This document shows positions 1 to 8,196 of a stretch of 10,608 bases of DNA, one piece after another. The position numbers and the translations under genes were made by a program. Source of the DNA: Gammaproteobacteria bacterium (lineage in GTDB: Bacteria > Pseudomonadota > Gammaproteobacteria > UWMA-0217); assembly GCA_027031685.1 (NCBI GenBank), contig JALVPS010000387.1:1-10608 (forward strand). Direction: 5' to 3'. Each line of letters opens with the position of its first letter. Position 1 is the first letter of the stretch. Below the pieces are notes generated by a model. The model ran no database searches, was not told the DNA's origin, and saw nothing but the letters and a program-made list of their open reading frames with translations.

Positions 1-2
1 TC

Positions 3-2132
3 ATGGGCTACGCGGCGCAGAACTCGGAGCGCTTCGGCCAGTACTACATCGCCCTGCTGTTCTTCAACCTGGCCCTGCTGGTGCTGCTGGCGGGGCTGGT
101 GGTGGTGCGCATCCTGGCCGTGGTGCGCGACCTGTTCCGCCGCCGCCAGGGGGCGCGCCTCACCTGGCGACTGTTACTCATGTTCATCTTCGCCGCCCTG
201 GGGCCGGTGCTGGTGGTGTACGTGTTCTCGGTCAAGTTCCTCACCAGCGGCATCGACAGCTGGTTCGACGTGGACGTGGAGCACTCCCTGGAGCAGGCCC
301 TGGAGCTGAGCCGCCTGTCCCTGGACCACCGCATGCAGGCCCACCTCGATGAGGTGCAGCGCGTGGCGCGCCGGTTGGTGGAGGTGCCGGACGTGCTGGT
401 GGGCCTGTCGCTCAACGACTTCCGCCTCGACCTGGGCGCGCGCGAGCTGACCCTGCTGGGCTTCAAGAACCGCATCATCGCCACCAGCACCGAGCAGAAC
501 GCCCTGGTGGTGCCGCGTTTCCCCAGCGACGACATCATGGTGCAGCTGGCCCAGGGCAAGGACTACGTGGGGCTGGAGCCGGCCCCGGACGGTGGACTGC
601 AGATCCGCGTGGTGGCGCGCCTGCCGCAGGGCCAGCCCCTGGCCGAGCCGCGCATCCTGGTGGCGGTGTTCCCCCTGTCGGCGCGCATGAGCCGGCTGGC
701 GGAGAGCGTGCAGCAGGCCTATACCAAGTACAAGGGGCTGGCCTTCCTGCGCCGTCCGCTCAAGCAGAACTTCCAGATCACCCTGTCGCTGGTGCTGCTG
801 GTGTCCACCCTGTTTGCGGTGTGGGCGGCCTTCTTCCTGGCCCGCCGCCTGCTGTCGCCCATCCTGGAGCTGGCCGAGGCCACGCGCCGCGTGGCGGAGG
901 GCGACTACCAGCAGCACATCGAGGTCGCCCAGCACGATGAGCTGGGTTTCCTGGCACAGTCCTTCAACGAGATGACCGAGGCCATCCGCCAGGCGCGCGA
1001 GGCGGCCGAGATCAGCCAGCAGCTGGTGGAGAACCAGCGCAGTTATCTGCAGACCGTGCTGCGCCACCTGTCTTCCGGCGTGCTCACCCTGGACAGCACG
1101 CTGCGCATCCGCACCGCCAACGACGCCGCCGACCAGATCCTGGAGATGGACCGGCCATTGCAGTCCATGGTCGGCCAGCACCTGGCCGACGTGGCGCGTG
1201 CCCGGCCCGTGCTGCAGGCCTTCTACGATCAGATCGTGCCGGAACTGCTGCGCGACGCCCCCGAGTGGCAGAAGGAGGTGCACCTGTTCGGCGAGGCGGG
1301 GCGCAAGATTCTCATCTGCCGCGGCGCGCGCCTGCCCGACCAGCAGGGTAACGAGGCCGGGCAGGTGATCGTCATGGACGACGTGACCGACCTGATCACG
1401 GCCCAGCGCGACGCCGCCTGGGGCGAGGTGGCGCGGCGCCTGGCGCACGAGATCAAGAATCCCCTCACCCCCATCCAGCTGTCCGCCGAGCGGCTGGCCC
1501 ACAAGTTGGGCCGCTCGCTGCCGCCCGACCAGGCCGGGATCCTGCAGCGCGCCACCGGCACCATCGTGCGCCAGGTGGAGGCCATGCGCGACATGGTGAA
1601 TGCCTTCCGCGACTATGCCAGCACGCCGCCGGCGCAGATCACCCTGTTCGACTTCAACCAGCTGGTGCGTGAGGTGGTGGATATGTACAGCGGCTACGCC
1701 GACCACATCGAGTTCGTCACCCGCCTGGCGCCCGGCCTGCCGCCGCTGCAGGGGGATGCCGGGCGCCTGCGGCAGGTGCTGCACAACCTCATCAAGAACG
1801 CCCTGGAGGCCATCGGCGAACGGCCGGGGCGCATCGAGCTGGCCACCCGTCATGTGGAGTCCAGCAAGGGACACTATGTAGAATTGACCGTCAGGGACAA
1901 CGGCCCCGGCATCGCCGAGGACCTGCTGCCGCAGTTGTTCGAGCCGTATGTCACCAACAAGCACAAGGGCACCGGGCTGGGGCTGGCGATCGTCAAGAAG
2001 ATCGTCGAGGAACACGGCGGCATGGTGACCGCGCGCAACGCCCCCGAGGGGGGTGCCGAATTCATCATCCGCCTGCCGGAGCGATACCGGCCCAAGACCA
2101 CCCCCGCCGAGCCGACGGAGGCCGCAGCATGA
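3..2132 (+). CDS. ntrY: NtrY-type membrane sensor histidine kinase (N-terminus cut by window edge)
   Basis: This is an inner-membrane sensor kinase that autophosphorylates on a histidine and passes the phosphate to the NtrX-type regulator encoded next. The 709 visible residues show membrane helices at about 14-38, 54-76 and 259-282, with an extracytoplasmic sensor region between the last two. These are followed by a HAMP linker (about 282-335), a PAS domain (about 345-455), a HisKA domain with phospho-acceptor H482 in the motif HEIKNP, and an HATPase domain. The HATPase N-box is around N595-N599, the DNGPG box is at 632-636 and the KGTGLGL box is at 655-661. Family members usually have another short hydrophobic stretch before the SERF-like segment seen here, so the ATG at 3 is probably internal and the true start lies upstream of the window. 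The stop overlaps the ntrX start (ATGA), which indicates translational coupling. The family is certain. The NtrY name rests on architecture and on the ntrX-trkA-trkH neighbourhood; the signal sensed is unknown. Confidence 0.93.
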   Translation: MGYAAQNSERFGQYYIALLFFNLALLVLLAGLVVVRILAVVRDLFRRRQGARLTWRLLLMFIFAALGPVLVVYVFSVKFLTSGIDSWFDVDVEHSLEQALELSRLSLDHRMQAHLDEVQRVARRLVEVPDVLVGLSLNDFRLDLGARELTLLGFKNRIIATSTEQNALVVPRFPSDDIMVQLAQGKDYVGLEPAPDGGLQIRVVARLPQGQPLAEPRILVAVFPLSARMSRLAESVQQAYTKYKGLAFLRRPLKQNFQITLSLVLLVSTLFAVWAAFFLARRLLSPILELAEATRRVAEGDYQQHIEVAQHDELGFLAQSFNEMTEAIRQAREAAEISQQLVENQRSYLQTVLRHLSSGVLTLDSTLRIRTANDAADQILEMDRPLQSMVGQHLADVARARPVLQAFYDQIVPELLRDAPEWQKEVHLFGEAGRKILICRGARLPDQQGNEAGQVIVMDDVTDLITAQRDAAWGEVARRLAHEIKNPLTPIQLSAERLAHKLGRSLPPDQAGILQRATGTIVRQVEAMRDMVNAFRDYASTPPAQITLFDFNQLVREVVDMYSGYADHIEFVTRLAPGLPPLQGDAGRLRQVLHNLIKNALEAIGERPGRIELATRHVESSKGHYVELTVRDNGPGIAEDLLPQLFEPYVTNKHKGTGLGLAIVKKIVEEHGGMVTARNAPEGGAEFIIRLPERYRPKTTPAEPTEAAA

Positions 2133-3499
2133 GCGCACGATACATCCTGGTAGTGGACGACGAGCCCGAGATCCGCAGCTCGGTGAAGGATATCCTGGAG
2201 GACGAGGGCTTCGAGGTGGGGGGGGCGGCCAGCGCCGCCGAGGCGCGCGAGATGCGCCAGGCGCGCACGCCCGACCTGGTGCTGCTGGACATCTGGATGC
2301 CCGGCGAGGACGGCGTGACCCTGCTCAAGGACTGGAAGGAGAAGGAGGGGCTGCCCTTTCCGGTGGTCATGATGTCCGGCCACGGTACGGTGGAGACGGC
2401 GGTGGAGGCCACCCGCCTGGGGGCCTTCGACTTCGTGGAGAAGCCACTGTCTCTGGCCAAGCTGCTGCGCGTGGTGGAACAGGCCCTGGCCGCCGGCCGC
2501 CCGGGACCCGTCGTGCCGTCCGCTTCCGGCGCGCCCATGCGTGTGCCGCTGGTGGAGCCGGTGGGCAACAGCCGCGTCATGGCCCAGCTGCGCGAGCAGT
2601 GCCGGCGCGCCGCGCAGCACGCCTCGCCGGTGCTGCTGGTGGGCGAGGCGGGCGCCGGCAAGAGCTTCTGCGCGCGCTATATCCATGCCCTCAGCCCGCG
2701 CGCCGAGCAGCCCTTCATCGAGGTCTCGCCCGGTTCGCTGGCCGAGGAGGCGGCCACCGTCGAGCTGTTCGGCGAGGTCGGCAAGGCGCCTGGCCTGCTG
2801 GAACAGGCCGGCGCCGGCACGCTGTACTTCAACGAGATCGCCGATCTCGACCTGGAGGTGCAGGGCCTGCTGCTGGCGGTGCTGGAGCAGGGCAGCTTCT
2901 CGCGCGTGGGCAGCCCCCACCAGCAGCCGCTGCAGGCGCGCATCATGGCCTCCACCCAGTACGACCTGCTCGAGCGGGCCAAGGAGGGGCTGTTCCGCGA
3001 GCCGCTCTACTACCACCTGAACGTGCTGCTGCTGAAGGTGCCGCCGTTGCGCGAGCACGCCGAGGACGTGCCCGACCTGCTCAAGTTCTACGTGGACTAC
3101 TTCAACACCCAGGAGGGGCTGCCCTACCGCCACTTCACGCTGGCGGCGCAGAACTATCTGCGCTATTACAGCTGGCCGGGCAACATCCGCCAGCTGCGCA
3201 ACCTGGTGCAGCGCCTGCTCATCCTGGGCGAGGGCGGCGAGATCGGCCAGGCCGAGGTGGAGGAGGCGCTGGTGCGCGACCGCGTGGCCCAGGCCCAGCT
3301 CACCGCCGGCCTGCCCAAGGAGGTGATGGAGCTGCCCCTGCGCCAGGCGCGCGAGGTATTCGAGCGGGAGTACCTGAGCCGCCAGCTGGAGCTGGTGGGC
3401 GGCAACGTGAGCCGGCTGGCGGAGCGGGTCGGTATGGAGCGCACCCACCTGTACCGTAAAATGCGCAGCCTGGGCATCTCGCCCAAGAAGCATCAGTAA
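2129..3499 (+). CDS. ntrX: NtrX-type response regulator with a degenerate AAA+ domain
   Basis: This is the cytoplasmic partner of the upstream kinase, 456 residues long. The receiver domain (about 5-120) has the acidic pair D10/D11, phospho-acceptor D54, switch residue S83 and K105. The AAA+ domain (about 145-375) has a Walker A motif GEAGAGKS at 172-179. The C-terminal Fis-type helix-turn-helix is at about 422-450. The AAA+ domain departs from the sigma-54 activator standard in three ways. The segment between ELFG (212-215) and Walker B is about 8 residues shorter than in NtrC and contains no GAFTGA. The Walker B aspartate is replaced by N235 (FNEI). The second of two conserved arginines after the FR motif is H296. 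The frame is intact, so this is not a pseudogene. I infer DNA binding controlled by phosphorylation, possibly with sigma-70 polymerase rather than sigma-54. The start ATG at 2129 overlaps the ntrY stop. Confidence 0.92.
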   Translation: MSARYILVVDDEPEIRSSVKDILEDEGFEVGGAASAAEAREMRQARTPDLVLLDIWMPGEDGVTLLKDWKEKEGLPFPVVMMSGHGTVETAVEATRLGAFDFVEKPLSLAKLLRVVEQALAAGRPGPVVPSASGAPMRVPLVEPVGNSRVMAQLREQCRRAAQHASPVLLVGEAGAGKSFCARYIHALSPRAEQPFIEVSPGSLAEEAATVELFGEVGKAPGLLEQAGAGTLYFNEIADLDLEVQGLLLAVLEQGSFSRVGSPHQQPLQARIMASTQYDLLERAKEGLFREPLYYHLNVLLLKVPPLREHAEDVPDLLKFYVDYFNTQEGLPYRHFTLAAQNYLRYYSWPGNIRQLRNLVQRLLILGEGGEIGQAEVEEALVRDRVAQAQLTAGLPKEVMELPLRQAREVFEREYLSRQLELVGGNVSRLAERVGMERTHLYRKMRSLGISPKKHQ

Positions 3500-3526
3500 G
3501 CGTTCCGGCGCTGCGGGCACGACATC

Positions 3527-4903
3527 ATGCAGATCATCATCCTCGGGGCCGGCCAGGTCGGCTCCTCCCTCGCCCAGCACCTCTCCAGCGAGGCCAACGA
3601 CATCACCGTGGTGGACCACGACGGCGCCGTGCTGCGCGAGCTGCAGGAGCGGCTCGACCTGCGCACCGTCATGGGGCGCGGCTCGCACCCGGACGTGCTG
3701 GAGCGGGCCGGGGCGGCGGATGCCGACATGATCGTGGCGGTCACCAACAGCGACGAGGTGAACATGGTGGCCTGCCAGGTGGCCTACACCCTGTTCCACA
3801 CCCCCACCAAGATCGCCCGCGTGCGCACCGCCTCCTACCTGCAGCACGAGGACACCCTGTTCAGGCAGGATGCGCTGCCGGTGGACGTGCTCATCTCCCC
3901 CGAGCAACTGGTGACCGACTACATCTACCGCCTCATCCGCCACCCGGGCGCGCTGCAGGTGGTGGACTTCGTGGGCGGGCGGCTGGAGATGGTGGCGGTG
4001 CGGGCCTACTACGGTGGGGCGCTGGTGGGCCACGAGCTGCGCGAGCTGGCCGAGCACACGCCGGGCATCCACACGCGGGTGGCGGCCATCTTCCGTCACG
4101 GCAGGCCCATCAAGCCCACACCGGACACGGTCATCGAGCCGGACGACGAGGTGTTCTTCCTGGCCGCGCCCAAGAACGTGCGCGCCGTGACGCGCGAGCT
4201 GCGCGAGCTGGACAAGCCCTACAAGCGCATCATGATCGCCGGCGGTGGCAACATCGGCCGGCGGCTGGCGCGCAAGCTGGAGCAGCACTACCAGGTGAAG
4301 ATCATCGAGCGTGACCCGGCCCGCTGCCGCATGTTGGCCGAGGAGCTGGATCACGCCATCATCCTGCGCGGCGATGCGGCCGCCGAGGACCTGCTGCGCG
4401 AGGAGAATATCGAGGCGGTGGACGTGTTCGTGGCCCTCACCAACGACGACGAGGCCAATATCCTGTCGGCCATGCTGGCCAAGCGGCTGGGCGCGCGCAA
4501 GGTGATGTCGCTGGTCAACCGCCCCAGCTATGCCCAGCTGGTGGAGAGCGGCATCGTGGACGTGGCCATCTCGCCCCAGCAGGTCACGCTGGGCGCCCTG
4601 CTCACCCACGTGCGGCGCGGCGACATCGTGGCCGTGCACTCGCTGCGGCGCGGCGCGGCCGAGGCGCTGGAGGCCGTGGCCCACGGCGACCGCAAGACCT
4701 CCAAGGTGGTGGGGCGGCGCATCGGCGAGATCCGCCTGCCGGAGGGCACGCAGATCGTGGCCGTGGTGCGCGGGGAACAGGCCATCATGGCCGATCCGGA
4801 CACGGTCATCGAGCCGGAGGACCACGTCATCATCTTTGTCGCCGACAAGCGCCACATCGCCGATGTGGAGCGCCTGTTCCAGGTCGGGATCACCTTCCTC
4901 TGA
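3527..4903 (+). CDS. trkA: Trk K+ uptake system NAD-binding regulatory subunit TrkA
   Basis: This is the peripheral cytoplasmic subunit that binds nucleotide and gates the TrkH potassium channel. At 458 residues it equals the E. coli TrkA length and resembles it along the whole protein. It has two tandem RCK (TrkA-N plus TrkA-C) halves. The first Rossmann motif is GAGQVG at 7-12 with acidic D30 ending the second strand. The second motif is GGGNIG at 239-244 with acidic E261. Two TrkA-C segments follow, one per half. Well-known family stretches such as SPQQ, SLRRG and AVAHGD are present in the second half. The gene sits 27 bases after ntrX and 3 bases before trkH. No strong Shine-Dalgarno is visible before the ATG, so it is probably translated from the ntrYX message. 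The identification is secure. Confidence 0.97.
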   Translation: MQIIILGAGQVGSSLAQHLSSEANDITVVDHDGAVLRELQERLDLRTVMGRGSHPDVLERAGAADADMIVAVTNSDEVNMVACQVAYTLFHTPTKIARVRTASYLQHEDTLFRQDALPVDVLISPEQLVTDYIYRLIRHPGALQVVDFVGGRLEMVAVRAYYGGALVGHELRELAEHTPGIHTRVAAIFRHGRPIKPTPDTVIEPDDEVFFLAAPKNVRAVTRELRELDKPYKRIMIAGGGNIGRRLARKLEQHYQVKIIERDPARCRMLAEELDHAIILRGDAAAEDLLREENIEAVDVFVALTNDDEANILSAMLAKRLGARKVMSLVNRPSYAQLVESGIVDVAISPQQVTLGALLTHVRRGDIVAVHSLRRGAAEALEAVAHGDRKTSKVVGRRIGEIRLPEGTQIVAVVRGEQAIMADPDTVIEPEDHVIIFVADKRHIADVERLFQVGITFL

Positions 4904-4906
4904 GCC

Positions 4907-6358
4907 ATGCAGGTGGCCGTCGTCCAGCGTGTCCTCGGGCTGCTGCTCATGCTGTTCAGCCTGTCCATGTTGCCGCCGGCCCTGGTGGGGCTCGTCTATC
5001 GCGATGCCAGCGTGGCGCCCTTCCTGCACGGCTTTCTCATCCTGGTGGCGGCGGGGGCGCTGGTGTGGTGGCCGGCGCGGCGCGAGCGGCGCGAGCTGAA
5101 GCTGCGCGACGGCTTTCTGGTGGTGGTGCTGTTCTGGTCCGTGCTGGGAGTGGCGGGCAGCGTGCCGCTGCTGCTGGCGGAGGCGCCGGCGGTCTCGCCC
5201 GTGGACGCCGTGTTCGAGTCGGTGTCGGCCCTGACCACCACCGGGGCCACCGTGCTCACCGGGCTGGACGGCCTGCCACGCAGCATCCTGTTCTACCGCC
5301 AGCAGCTGCAGTGGCTGGGCGGCATGGGCATCATCGTGCTGGCCGTGGCGGTGCTGCCCATGCTGGGAGTGGGCGGCATGCAGCTCTACCGCGCCGAAGC
5401 GCCCGGCCCGGTCAAGGACCACAGGCTCACGCCGCGCATCGCCGAGACAGCCAAGGCCTTGTGGTACATCTATCTGGCGCTCACCGTGGCCTGCATGGCG
5501 GCCTACTGGCTGGCCGGCATGGACGGCTTCGACGCCCTGGCCCACGCCTTCTCCACCGTGGCCATCGGCGGCTTCTCCACCCATGATGCCAGCCTGGGGT
5601 ATTTCGACAGCCCAGGGGTGGAGGCGGTGGCGGTGGTGTTCATGCTGCTGGCGGGCATGAACTTCGCGCTGCACTTTCTGGCCTGGCGCGGGCGCAGCCT
5701 GCGGGCCTACCTGGAGGACGCCGAGTGGCGCGCCTACCTGTTCATCATCGGCGGGGTGACGGTGCTGGTGGTGCTCTACCTGCACTACACCGACACTTCC
5801 GCCAGTCTGCAGCACGCCCTCCGCGAGGGGGTGTTCCAGACCGTGTCGGTGGCCACCACCACCGGCTTCACCACGCGCGATTTCAGTCACTGGCCGGCCT
5901 TTCTGCCCGTGTTGCTCATCTTTCTCAGCTTCGTGGGTGGCTGTGCCGGCTCCACCGGCGGTGGTATGAAGGTGATCCGCGTGCTGCTGCTGTTCAAGCA
6001 GGGCGTGCGGGAGACGCGCCGCCTGATCCACCCCAACGCCACCCTGCTGGTCAAGATCGGGCGCACCTCGCTGGAGGACCGGGTGGTGGAGTCGGTGTGG
6101 GGCTTCTTCTCGGCCTACGTGTTCGTGTTCGTGGTGTTCATGCTCCTCATGATGGCCACCGGCATGGATCAGGTGACGGCCTTCTCGGCGGTGGCCGCCA
6201 CGCTCAACAACCTGGGGCCGGGGCTGGGCGCGGTGGCGGCCAACTACGCCGCTATCGACGACGCCCAGAAGCTTATCCTGAGCGTGGCCATGCTCATGGG
6301 GCGGCTGGAGATCTTCACCCTGCTGGTGGTGCTCAGCCCCGGTTTCTGGAGGCGCTGA
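4907..6358 (+). CDS. trkH: Trk system potassium channel/transporter subunit TrkH
   Basis: This is the inner-membrane pore subunit for K+ uptake, gated by TrkA. It has 483 residues, the usual TrkH length, and about ten hydrophobic helices arranged as four M1-P-M2 repeats. All four selectivity-filter segments are visible: TTTGAT at 110-115, AIGGFST at 219-225, TTTGFTT at 317-323 and NNLGPG at 434-439. In this superfamily the glycines G113, G222, G320 and G437 line the filter. The KVIRVLLL-type stretch after the third repeat, preceded by a glycine-rich GGCAGSTGGG segment, matches the intramembrane loop region of the family. The start lies 3 bases after the trkA stop. The stop TGA shares its last base with the ATG of the following gene (TGATG). 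The identification is secure. Confidence 0.97.
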   Translation: MQVAVVQRVLGLLLMLFSLSMLPPALVGLVYRDASVAPFLHGFLILVAAGALVWWPARRERRELKLRDGFLVVVLFWSVLGVAGSVPLLLAEAPAVSPVDAVFESVSALTTTGATVLTGLDGLPRSILFYRQQLQWLGGMGIIVLAVAVLPMLGVGGMQLYRAEAPGPVKDHRLTPRIAETAKALWYIYLALTVACMAAYWLAGMDGFDALAHAFSTVAIGGFSTHDASLGYFDSPGVEAVAVVFMLLAGMNFALHFLAWRGRSLRAYLEDAEWRAYLFIIGGVTVLVVLYLHYTDTSASLQHALREGVFQTVSVATTTGFTTRDFSHWPAFLPVLLIFLSFVGGCAGSTGGGMKVIRVLLLFKQGVRETRRLIHPNATLLVKIGRTSLEDRVVESVWGFFSAYVFVFVVFMLLMMATGMDQVTAFSAVAATLNNLGPGLGAVAANYAAIDDAQKLILSVAMLMGRLEIFTLLVVLSPGFWRR

Positions 6359-6948
6359 TGGAGGCACTCAAGGCCAAGTGGGACGAGCGCTACCGCGCCC
6401 GCCAGCCGGGCGAGGCCGACCCGGCCTGGGTGCTGCGCGAGTACGCCCACCTGCTGCCGGCCGGGGGCGCGGCCCTGGACCTGGCCTGCGGGCTGGGCGA
6501 CAACGCCATCTACCTGGCCCGCCGCGGCCTGCGCGTCACCGCCTGGGACATCAGCCCGGTGGCCATCGGCAAGCTGGCTGAGTACGCCGCCCGCGAGGGG
6601 CTGGCCATCGACGCCGCGGTGCGCGACGTGGAGGCCGAGCCGCCGCCCCCGCTGCGCTTCGACGTGATCGTGGTGAGCCACTTTCTGCATCGGCCGGGCC
6701 TCCCGGCGCTGGCCGCCGCCCTGCGCCCGAGCGGGCTGCTCTACTACCAGACCTGGACCGTGCACAAGCGCCTGGACGGCCCCGGCCCCAGCGACCCGCG
6801 CTTTCTGCTGCGGCCCAACGAGCTGCTGCGCGCCTTCTGCCACCTGCGCTTGCTCGCCTACCGCGAGGAGGGGCGCTGCGGCGACACCACGCGCGGCGTG
6901 CGCGACATCGCCGCCCTGGTGGCGCAACGGGAAGAGGCCCTGCCATGA
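6358..6948 (+). CDS. TehB-like class I SAM-dependent methyltransferase
   Basis: This is a 196-residue soluble protein with a class I methyltransferase Rossmann fold. Motif I, the SAM-binding loop, is DLACGLGDN at 41-49. The acidic residue ending strand 2, which should hold the SAM ribose, is D64 in AWDIS. A motif IV-like strand FDVIVVSHFLHRP falls at about 100-112. The pattern is that of TehB (tellurite resistance) and related thiol or metalloid methyltransferases, but the substrate cannot be read from sequence. The same frame stays open upstream into trkH; I chose the ATG at 6358 because it overlaps the trkH stop and puts the SAM loop at the usual distance from the N-terminus. The 3' end overlaps the next gene by ATGA. 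A direct role in K+ uptake is not implied; it may simply share the transcript. Confidence 0.88.
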   Translation: MEALKAKWDERYRARQPGEADPAWVLREYAHLLPAGGAALDLACGLGDNAIYLARRGLRVTAWDISPVAIGKLAEYAAREGLAIDAAVRDVEAEPPPPLRFDVIVVSHFLHRPGLPALAAALRPSGLLYYQTWTVHKRLDGPGPSDPRFLLRPNELLRAFCHLRLLAYREEGRCGDTTRGVRDIAALVAQREEALP

Positions 6949-7271
6949 ACCGCATCGCGTCCCTGGAACGGCTGCTGGCGCAGGGGCAGGACAACGCCCT
7001 GCTGCGCTACGGTCTGGGCAGTGCCTACCTGCAGGCGGGCCAGGCGGCTGAGGCCGTGCCCCACCTGCGGCGCGCCGTCGAGCAGAACCCGCAGTACTCG
7101 GCCGCCTGGAAGCTGCTTGGCAAGGCCCTCACGGCGCTGGGGCGGGCCGAGGAGGCCATGGCTGCCTACCGGCAGGGCATCGCCGTGGCCGAGGCGCGCG
7201 GCGACAAGCAGGCCGCCCGCGAGATGGCGGTCTTCCTGCGGCGGCTGGAACAGGCCGGCGGTGACGGCTGA
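6945..7271 (+). CDS. Small tetratricopeptide-repeat protein
   Basis: This is a 108-residue protein made almost wholly of TPR-like helical pairs. One unit falls at about 20-50 (LGSAYLQAGQAAEAVPHLRRAV) and a second at about 54-85 (AWKLLGKALTALGRAEEAM), each with the expected small and aromatic residues. Helices at both ends cap the array. There is no signal peptide or membrane segment, so it is probably a cytoplasmic protein-protein adaptor. Its start is coupled to the methyltransferase stop (ATGA) and its last 11 bases overlap the GTG start of the acyltransferase. The partner is unknown; the tight overlaps make the adjacent methyltransferase or acyltransferase reasonable guesses only. Confidence 0.85.
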   Translation: MNRIASLERLLAQGQDNALLRYGLGSAYLQAGQAAEAVPHLRRAVEQNPQYSAAWKLLGKALTALGRAEEAMAAYRQGIAVAEARGDKQAAREMAVFLRRLEQAGGDG

Positions 7272-8184
7272 GCGCCAGCGCCTGCCGCGCGCCCTGCTCG
7301 CGCCGCGCCACTGGCCCACCTGGCTGGGGCTGGGCCTGCTGTGGGCGCTCACCCAGTGCCCCACCGCCTGGCGCCACGCCCTGGGGCGGGCCATCGGCCG
7401 CCTGGCCTGGCACGGCAACCGCAAGCGGCGCGAGGTGACCCTGGTTAACCTGCGGCTGTGCTTTCCGCACTGGGACGAGGCGCAGCGCGTGGCCGTGGGG
7501 CGCGCCCACTTCGCCGCCATGGGGCGCAGCCTACTGGACTATGGGCTGATCTGGTTCGCCAGCGACCGGCGCCTGCTCGACCACCTGCTGGTGGAGGGCT
7601 GGGAACAGGTGGAGGCGGCGCGCGCCGCCGGCCGCAACATCATCCTGCACGGCGCCCACTCGCCCGGGCTGGACTTCGGCGTGACCGCCATCGGCGCGCG
7701 CGCGCCGGGCGTGGGCCCGTACCACGCCCTCAAGAATCCGGTGGTGGACTGGTTCATGCTGCGCGGCCGGCGCCGCTTCGGTGGCGATCTGTTCGAGCGC
7801 GGCGACGGCATGCTGGCCTACACCCGCGCCCTGCGCCAGGGCAAGCTGCTGGTCATCTTCGCCGACGAGGACTACGGCCCGGATCGCTCCGTATTCGCTC
7901 CTTTCTTCGGCCAGCCCAAGGCCACTCTGCCCATGCCGGCGCGCCTGGCGCGGCTCGCCGATGCCGCCGTGTTGCCCTTCATGACCGGCTGGGACGCCGC
8001 CAGCGGCCGCTACCTGACGCGCATCGCCCCGCCCCTGGCCGACTTCCCCAGTGGCGATGTGGCCCGCGATGCCGCCGCCCTCAATGCCGGCCTGGAGGCC
8101 CTCATCGACGACTGGCCGGCCGAGTACCTGTGGACGCTCAAGCTGTTCCGCACCCGCCCCGACGGGGGGCGGGTCTATCCCTGA
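7261..8184 (+). CDS. Lipid A biosynthesis late acyltransferase (LpxL/HtrB family)
   Basis: This inner-membrane enzyme is expected to add a secondary fatty acyl chain from acyl-ACP to the Kdo2-lipid A precursor. From the GTG at 7261 it has 307 residues, essentially the length of E. coli LpxL (306). An N-terminal hydrophobic helix (about 20-38, WPTWLGLGLLWAL) is followed by the family's LRLCFP stretch. The catalytic HX4D/E motif is H133-SPGL-D138, at almost the same position as H132/E137 in LpxL. The end of the protein has the AEYLWTLKLFRTRPDG signature of the family. The start is inferred: the nearest downstream in-frame ATG (7519) would delete the membrane anchor. The GTG overlaps the TPR gene by 11 bases and lacks a strong ribosome-binding site, which suggests coupled translation. 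I cannot tell laurate (LpxL) from myristate (LpxM) or palmitoleate (LpxP) transfer. Confidence 0.9.
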   Translation: MTAERQRLPRALLAPRHWPTWLGLGLLWALTQCPTAWRHALGRAIGRLAWHGNRKRREVTLVNLRLCFPHWDEAQRVAVGRAHFAAMGRSLLDYGLIWFASDRRLLDHLLVEGWEQVEAARAAGRNIILHGAHSPGLDFGVTAIGARAPGVGPYHALKNPVVDWFMLRGRRRFGGDLFERGDGMLAYTRALRQGKLLVIFADEDYGPDRSVFAPFFGQPKATLPMPARLARLADAAVLPFMTGWDAASGRYLTRIAPPLADFPSGDVARDAAALNAGLEALIDDWPAEYLWTLKLFRTRPDGGRVYP

Positions 8185-8196
8185 CCGAGAACCCCC

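Noticed and set aside
174..2138. A long minus-strand frame (654 codons) opposite ntrY
   Set aside because: It shows the same composition artefact opposite a certain histidine kinase and has no recognisable motif.
5725..6357. In-frame upstream extension of the methyltransferase into trkH
   Set aside because: The extension is an arginine/glycine-rich out-of-frame reading of TrkH. The ATG at 6358 gives the normal methyltransferase N-terminus.
1874..6367. A very long open frame (about 1497 codons) on the minus strand across ntrY, ntrX, trkA and trkH
   Set aside because: Its product is a histidine-, glutamine- and leucine-rich low-complexity sequence with no domain, as expected from the complement of GC-rich codons. 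The plus-strand genes it overlaps are unmistakable.
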